Assembly (NCBI GenBank): GCA_037968655.1
Contig: JBBKVW010000516.1
Coordinates: 1 to 27,825 of the forward strand
Source of the DNA: CAISIP01 sp037968655
Lineage (GTDB): Bacteria; Pseudomonadota; Gammaproteobacteria; Burkholderiales; Burkholderiaceae_C
Length of the DNA stretch: 27,825 bases
Reading direction: 5' to 3'
The stretch's first letter is position 1; each line of letters begins with the position of its first letter. Position numbers and translations under genes: made by a program. A model generated the notes under the pieces. It did not search any database, had not been told where the DNA came from, and saw only the letters and a program-made list of their open reading frames with translations. Of the stretch, positions 25,122 to 27,825 are shown in pieces.

Positions 25122-25517
25122 TTATGGCACGATCCTGCGAAAACTCTCATAGTGATCGGCTGTGTAATAACAGTCATCCGGTTCCTTCGGCTTACCCCCG
25201 CAAACTATTCGTCGGGTGCCACGATGGTTCAGACCCGGCGTCGTAACGGTGTATTCCCGGTAATATCCTCGGCTCTTGATCGGAAGCAGTCGCTCACGAT
25301 TGCCAAAAACCGTTCCGTCCTTTTCATAAGGAAATGGACCGCCACGGGGAATCAGCGCATATGTCTGAGCACCCTGGGCCGGAATTTCAGTAACAGAAAT
25401 CGTCGTCGATTGACTGGCCGGAGCAATCGGTGCCCTTGCGCAAACAAGGCCCGTAGCAGACGCTGCAACAAGTATTAAGCCAGCAAGTACTAACTTAAGT
25501 CCTTTGACAGCCGCCAT
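25122..25517 (-). CDS. Secreted barnase-family ribonuclease
   Basis: Small extracytoplasmic ribonuclease of 131 residues. A Sec signal peptide (hydrophobic from about residue 7 to 25, likely cleaved near VCA) precedes the N1/T1-barnase domain. The segment FGNRERLLPIKSRGYYREY matches barnase closely: Arg74 (barnase Arg59), Glu88 (catalytic Glu73), Arg99 (Arg83), Arg103 (Arg87), and His122 in ADHYESF (His102). Cys106 and Cys116 may form a disulfide. All catalytic residues are intact. GGAG lies nine bases before the ATG. Base composition is AT-richer than neighbours, which suggests acquisition. Followed by its presumed inhibitor. Confidence 0.9.
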   Translation of the reverse strand: MAAVKGLKLVLAGLILVAASATGLVCARAPIAPASQSTTISVTEIPAQGAQTYALIPRGGPFPYEKDGTVFGNRERLLPIKSRGYYREYTVTTPGLNHRGTRRIVCGGKPKEPDDCYYTADHYESFRRIVP

Positions 25518-25671
25518 GCAATCTCACTCCGGAACCGCGGGTTAACCCGTAAATCACTCGAAAACAAGTGTCGCCGATTCAAAGGAAAAATGCAAGGGCC
25601 TGCACAAAAAATGGGCATCTTGTGCGCCGCAGCAGAAACCTGAAAGTCAGTGCATGCTTTTGCTCAAGCGG
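25518..25671 (-). promoter_or_regulatory. Leader region of the ribonuclease gene, with a 12-bp palindrome
   Basis: This 154-base gap between maeB and the ribonuclease gene holds a perfect palindrome CGGGTTAACCCG at 25538-25549, about 20 bases upstream of the ribonuclease start, where an operator or leader hairpin could sit. A looser GCACAA...TTGTGC repeat near 25608-25626 may help end maeB transcription. No confident -35/-10 pair was found. Confidence 0.3.
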
Positions 25672-27825
25672 TCATCGATCGGCGTTTGCGTCGGCCACCG
25701 TCAGCGCAGTCATGTTGACGATGCGACGCACGGTTGTACTGGCCGTCAGTACATGTACCGGGCTAGCAGCGCCCAACAGCACCGGGCCGATCGCGATGTT
25801 TCCCCCGGCCGCTGTTTTGAGCAGGTTGTAGGCGATATTGGCCGAATCGATGTCGGGCAGAACCAACAGATTGGCGTTGCCGATCAGGGTGCTGTTGGGC
25901 ATCAGCCGAGCCCGGGCCGCCCCGTCCAGCGCCAGATCGCCATGCATTTCTCCGTCGACCTCGAGCCATGGCGCCTCGGCGCGCAGGATTGCGAGCGTGC
26001 GGCGCATCTTGACCGCCGAGGGTAGATTGCTGCTGCCAAAATTGGAATGCGATAGCAGTGCAACTTTTGGCTGGAGCCCGAATCGCACCATCTCCTCGGC
26101 TGCCATGGCAGTTATTTCCGACAACTCCTGCGGCGTCGGATCGGCATTGACATGGGTGTCGACCAGGAAAATCAGCCGGTCTGGCAGCATCAAGCCGTTC
26201 ATGCAGGCATAAATCGGCACGTCCTGCGGCGTGTTCGGGCTGCCGCCCTTGCGCTTTCCGATGACCTGGTCGATGTAGGTCAGGTGCATCGCCGTCGTGC
26301 CCCAGGTGCCGCAGATCATGCCGTCCACATCGCCCTTGTGCAGCAGCATCGCGCCGATCAACGTCAGGCGCCGACGCATCTCGATCTTGGCCATCTGCTC
26401 GGTCATTCCCTGGCGTTCCGTCATGCGGTGGTAGGTCTGCCAGAAGTCGCGGTAGCGATCGTCGTGTTCGACGTTCACCACGTCGTAATCCAGTTCCTCG
26501 CGCAGGCGCAGACCGAATTTCTCGATTCTTTGCGCCATCACTGCCGGGCGTCCGATCAAGGTGGGTCGGGCCAGGCCTTCGTCGACGACGATCTGGCAGG
26601 CACGCAGGACACGCTCCTCCTCGCCCTCGCAATACGCAATGCGTCTGCGCGTCGCATTCTTGGCCGCGGCAAAAATGGGCCGCATGGTGTTGCCCGATGC
26701 ATAGACAAAACTCTGCAGGCGATCCCGATAAGCCTGCATGTCGGCGATGGGGCGCAGGGCAACGCCGCTGTCGGCCGCCGCCTGCGCTACCGCCGGTGCG
26801 ATCTTCATCATCAGGCGCGGGTCAAAGGGTTTGGGGATCAGGTACTCCGGACCGAAGGCCAGCTGTTCGCCCGCATATGCCGCCGCAACCACCTCGCTCT
26901 GCTCTGCCCGCGCCAGTTCGGCGATGGCGCGCACCGCCGCGATTTCCATCTCGTCGGTAATGGTGGAGGCGCCAGCATCCAAGGCGCCGCGAAAAATGTA
27001 GGGAAAGCACAGGACGTTGTTGACCTGATTCGGATAGTCGGTGCGTCCGGTCGCCATGATGGCGTCGTCGCGCACCAGTTTGACGTCTTCGGGTGAAATT
27101 TCCGGATTCGGATTGGCCAGCGCAAAGATCAACGGCTTGGCGGCCATCTTGCGCACCATGTCGGGCTTGAGCACGCCGCCAGCAGACAGCCCCAGGAAAA
27201 TGTCGGCGCCTTCGATCACTTCGGCCAGCGTGCGGGCCGATGTCTTCTGTGCAAAGACGATCTTGTCCTCGTCCATCAGTTCGGTGCGTCCCTCGTACAC
27301 CACGCCCGCAAGATCGGTGACGAAGATGTTCTCGCGCGGCATGCCCAGCTTGAGCAGCAGGTTCAGGCAGGCCAGCGCTGCGGCACCGGCGCCCGAGGCA
27401 ACCAGCTTGACCGACTCCAACTTCTTACCCACCACAGTCAGGCCATTGAGCATGGCCGCGCCGACAACAATGGCCGTGCCATGCTGGTCGTCATGAAAGA
27501 CCGGAATGTTCATCCGGTCACGCAGTTTGCGTTCGACGTAAAAACAGTCCGGCGCCTTGATGTCCTCCAGATTGATGCCGCCGAAGGTGGGTTCGAGCGA
27601 TGCGATGATGTCGACCAGCTTGTCCAGGTCATGTTTTTCATTGATTTCGATATCAAAGACATCGATACCCGCAAACTTCTTGAACAACACCGCCTTGCCT
27701 TCCATGACCGGCTTGGCTGCCAGCGGTCCGATGTCGCCCAGGCCCAGAACCGCAGTGCCATTGGTCACGACCGCCACCAGATTGCCGCGACTGGTGTACT
27801 TGAAGGCATTGTTCGGGTCGGCGAC
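25672..27825 (-). CDS. maeB: NADP-type malic enzyme with C-terminal phosphotransacetylase-like domain (MaeB), 5' end cut by window edge
   Basis: Oxidative decarboxylation of malate to pyruvate and CO2. The frame is open to the right edge and the coding sense continues (VADPNNAFKYTSRGNLVAVV), so the true start is outside. About 717 of the usual roughly 760 residues are present. The malic part shows GTAVLGLGDIGPLAAKPVMEGK, HDDQHGTAIVVGAA, GAGAAALACLNLL (nucleotide-binding) and FALANPNPEISPEDVK. The C-terminal third (from about RRIAYCEGEEERVLRACQ to the end) resembles phosphate acetyltransferase and serves a regulatory role in MaeB enzymes, which respond to acetyl-CoA. It is leftward and upstream of the ribonuclease islet. 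Confidence 0.94.
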   Translation of the reverse strand, partial: VADPNNAFKYTSRGNLVAVVTNGTAVLGLGDIGPLAAKPVMEGKAVLFKKFAGIDVFDIEINEKHDLDKLVDIIASLEPTFGGINLEDIKAPDCFYVERKLRDRMNIPVFHDDQHGTAIVVGAAMLNGLTVVGKKLESVKLVASGAGAAALACLNLLLKLGMPRENIFVTDLAGVVYEGRTELMDEDKIVFAQKTSARTLAEVIEGADIFLGLSAGGVLKPDMVRKMAAKPLIFALANPNPEISPEDVKLVRDDAIMATGRTDYPNQVNNVLCFPYIFRGALDAGASTITDEMEIAAVRAIAELARAEQSEVVAAAYAGEQLAFGPEYLIPKPFDPRLMMKIAPAVAQAAADSGVALRPIADMQAYRDRLQSFVYASGNTMRPIFAAAKNATRRRIAYCEGEEERVLRACQIVVDEGLARPTLIGRPAVMAQRIEKFGLRLREELDYDVVNVEHDDRYRDFWQTYHRMTERQGMTEQMAKIEMRRRLTLIGAMLLHKGDVDGMICGTWGTTAMHLTYIDQVIGKRKGGSPNTPQDVPIYACMNGLMLPDRLIFLVDTHVNADPTPQELSEITAMAAEEMVRFGLQPKVALLSHSNFGSSNLPSAVKMRRTLAILRAEAPWLEVDGEMHGDLALDGAARARLMPNSTLIGNANLLVLPDIDSANIAYNLLKTAAGGNIAIGPVLLGAASPVHVLTASTTVRRIVNMTALTVADANADR

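Noticed and set aside
24531..25478. Plus-strand open frames opposite the barstar and ribonuclease genes
   Set aside because: No family resemblance, while the minus-strand frames match barstar and barnase residue by residue.
25440..25517. Possible lipoprotein signal on the ribonuclease (Cys26)
   Set aside because: The residues before the cysteine (Gly-Leu-Val) do not fit a lipobox; an ordinary Sec cleavage near VCA is more likely.
1..27825. Search for CRISPR arrays, tRNA/rRNA genes, insertion sequences and attachment sites
   Set aside because: No regularly spaced direct repeats, tRNA-like cloverleaf sequence, transposase or integrase frame was seen by reading.

Overview
The window looks like chromosomal DNA from a GC-rich betaproteobacterium, most likely of the order Burkholderiales. 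The basis is strong G/C preference at third codon positions, GTG/TTG starts, many 4-base stop/start overlaps, and housekeeping genes of the types found there: lptD-surA-rsmA, amgK beside lptD, rsmE, and a malic enzyme fused to a phosphotransacetylase-like domain. Genus cannot be fixed by reading alone. No tRNA, rRNA, CRISPR array, transposase or integrase was seen.

Bases 1-6500 are a sugar/sugar-acid utilisation region. An ABC importer (binding protein plus a permease cut by the left edge) runs leftward. Divergent from it are a CE15 glucuronoyl-esterase-like hydrolase and a hydroxypyruvate/2-oxo-tetronate isomerase-like protein. A second leftward unit, fucU - GntR/FCD regulator - DapA-family lyase, faces them. 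Bases 6674-7951 hold a MetY-type sulfhydrylase.

Bases 8175-14039 are one tightly packed rightward run: an MscS-like channel, an MgtE-like protein with no transport domain, a full MgtE Mg2+ channel, a PfkB sugar kinase, an aldo/keto reductase and a fuconolactonase-like amidohydrolase. The last three, with fucU and the DapA-family lyase about 5-8 kb away, suggest a non-phosphorylative L-fucose or related sugar route. An M20 peptidase and a monoacylglycerol-lipase-like hydrolase follow.

Bases 16598-24395 are envelope and housekeeping genes. Leftward: amgK (muramic acid/GlcNAc kinase), rsmE (16S rRNA methyltransferase), an MFS transporter. Rightward: lptD (LPS export), surA (OMP chaperone), rsmA (16S rRNA dimethyltransferase). 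No murU sits after amgK and no pdxA lies between surA and rsmA.

Bases 24400-25520 are a visibly AT-richer islet: a secreted barnase-family ribonuclease, a barstar-family inhibitor, an unrecognised small ORF and a leftward terminator. The window ends inside a maeB-type malic enzyme.

The two most unusual assemblies are the MscS-like / transport-domain-less MgtE paralogue / MgtE operon that continues into sugar genes, and the barnase-barstar islet with its unexplained third ORF. Neither is proven to be a new system; each has a concrete check listed.
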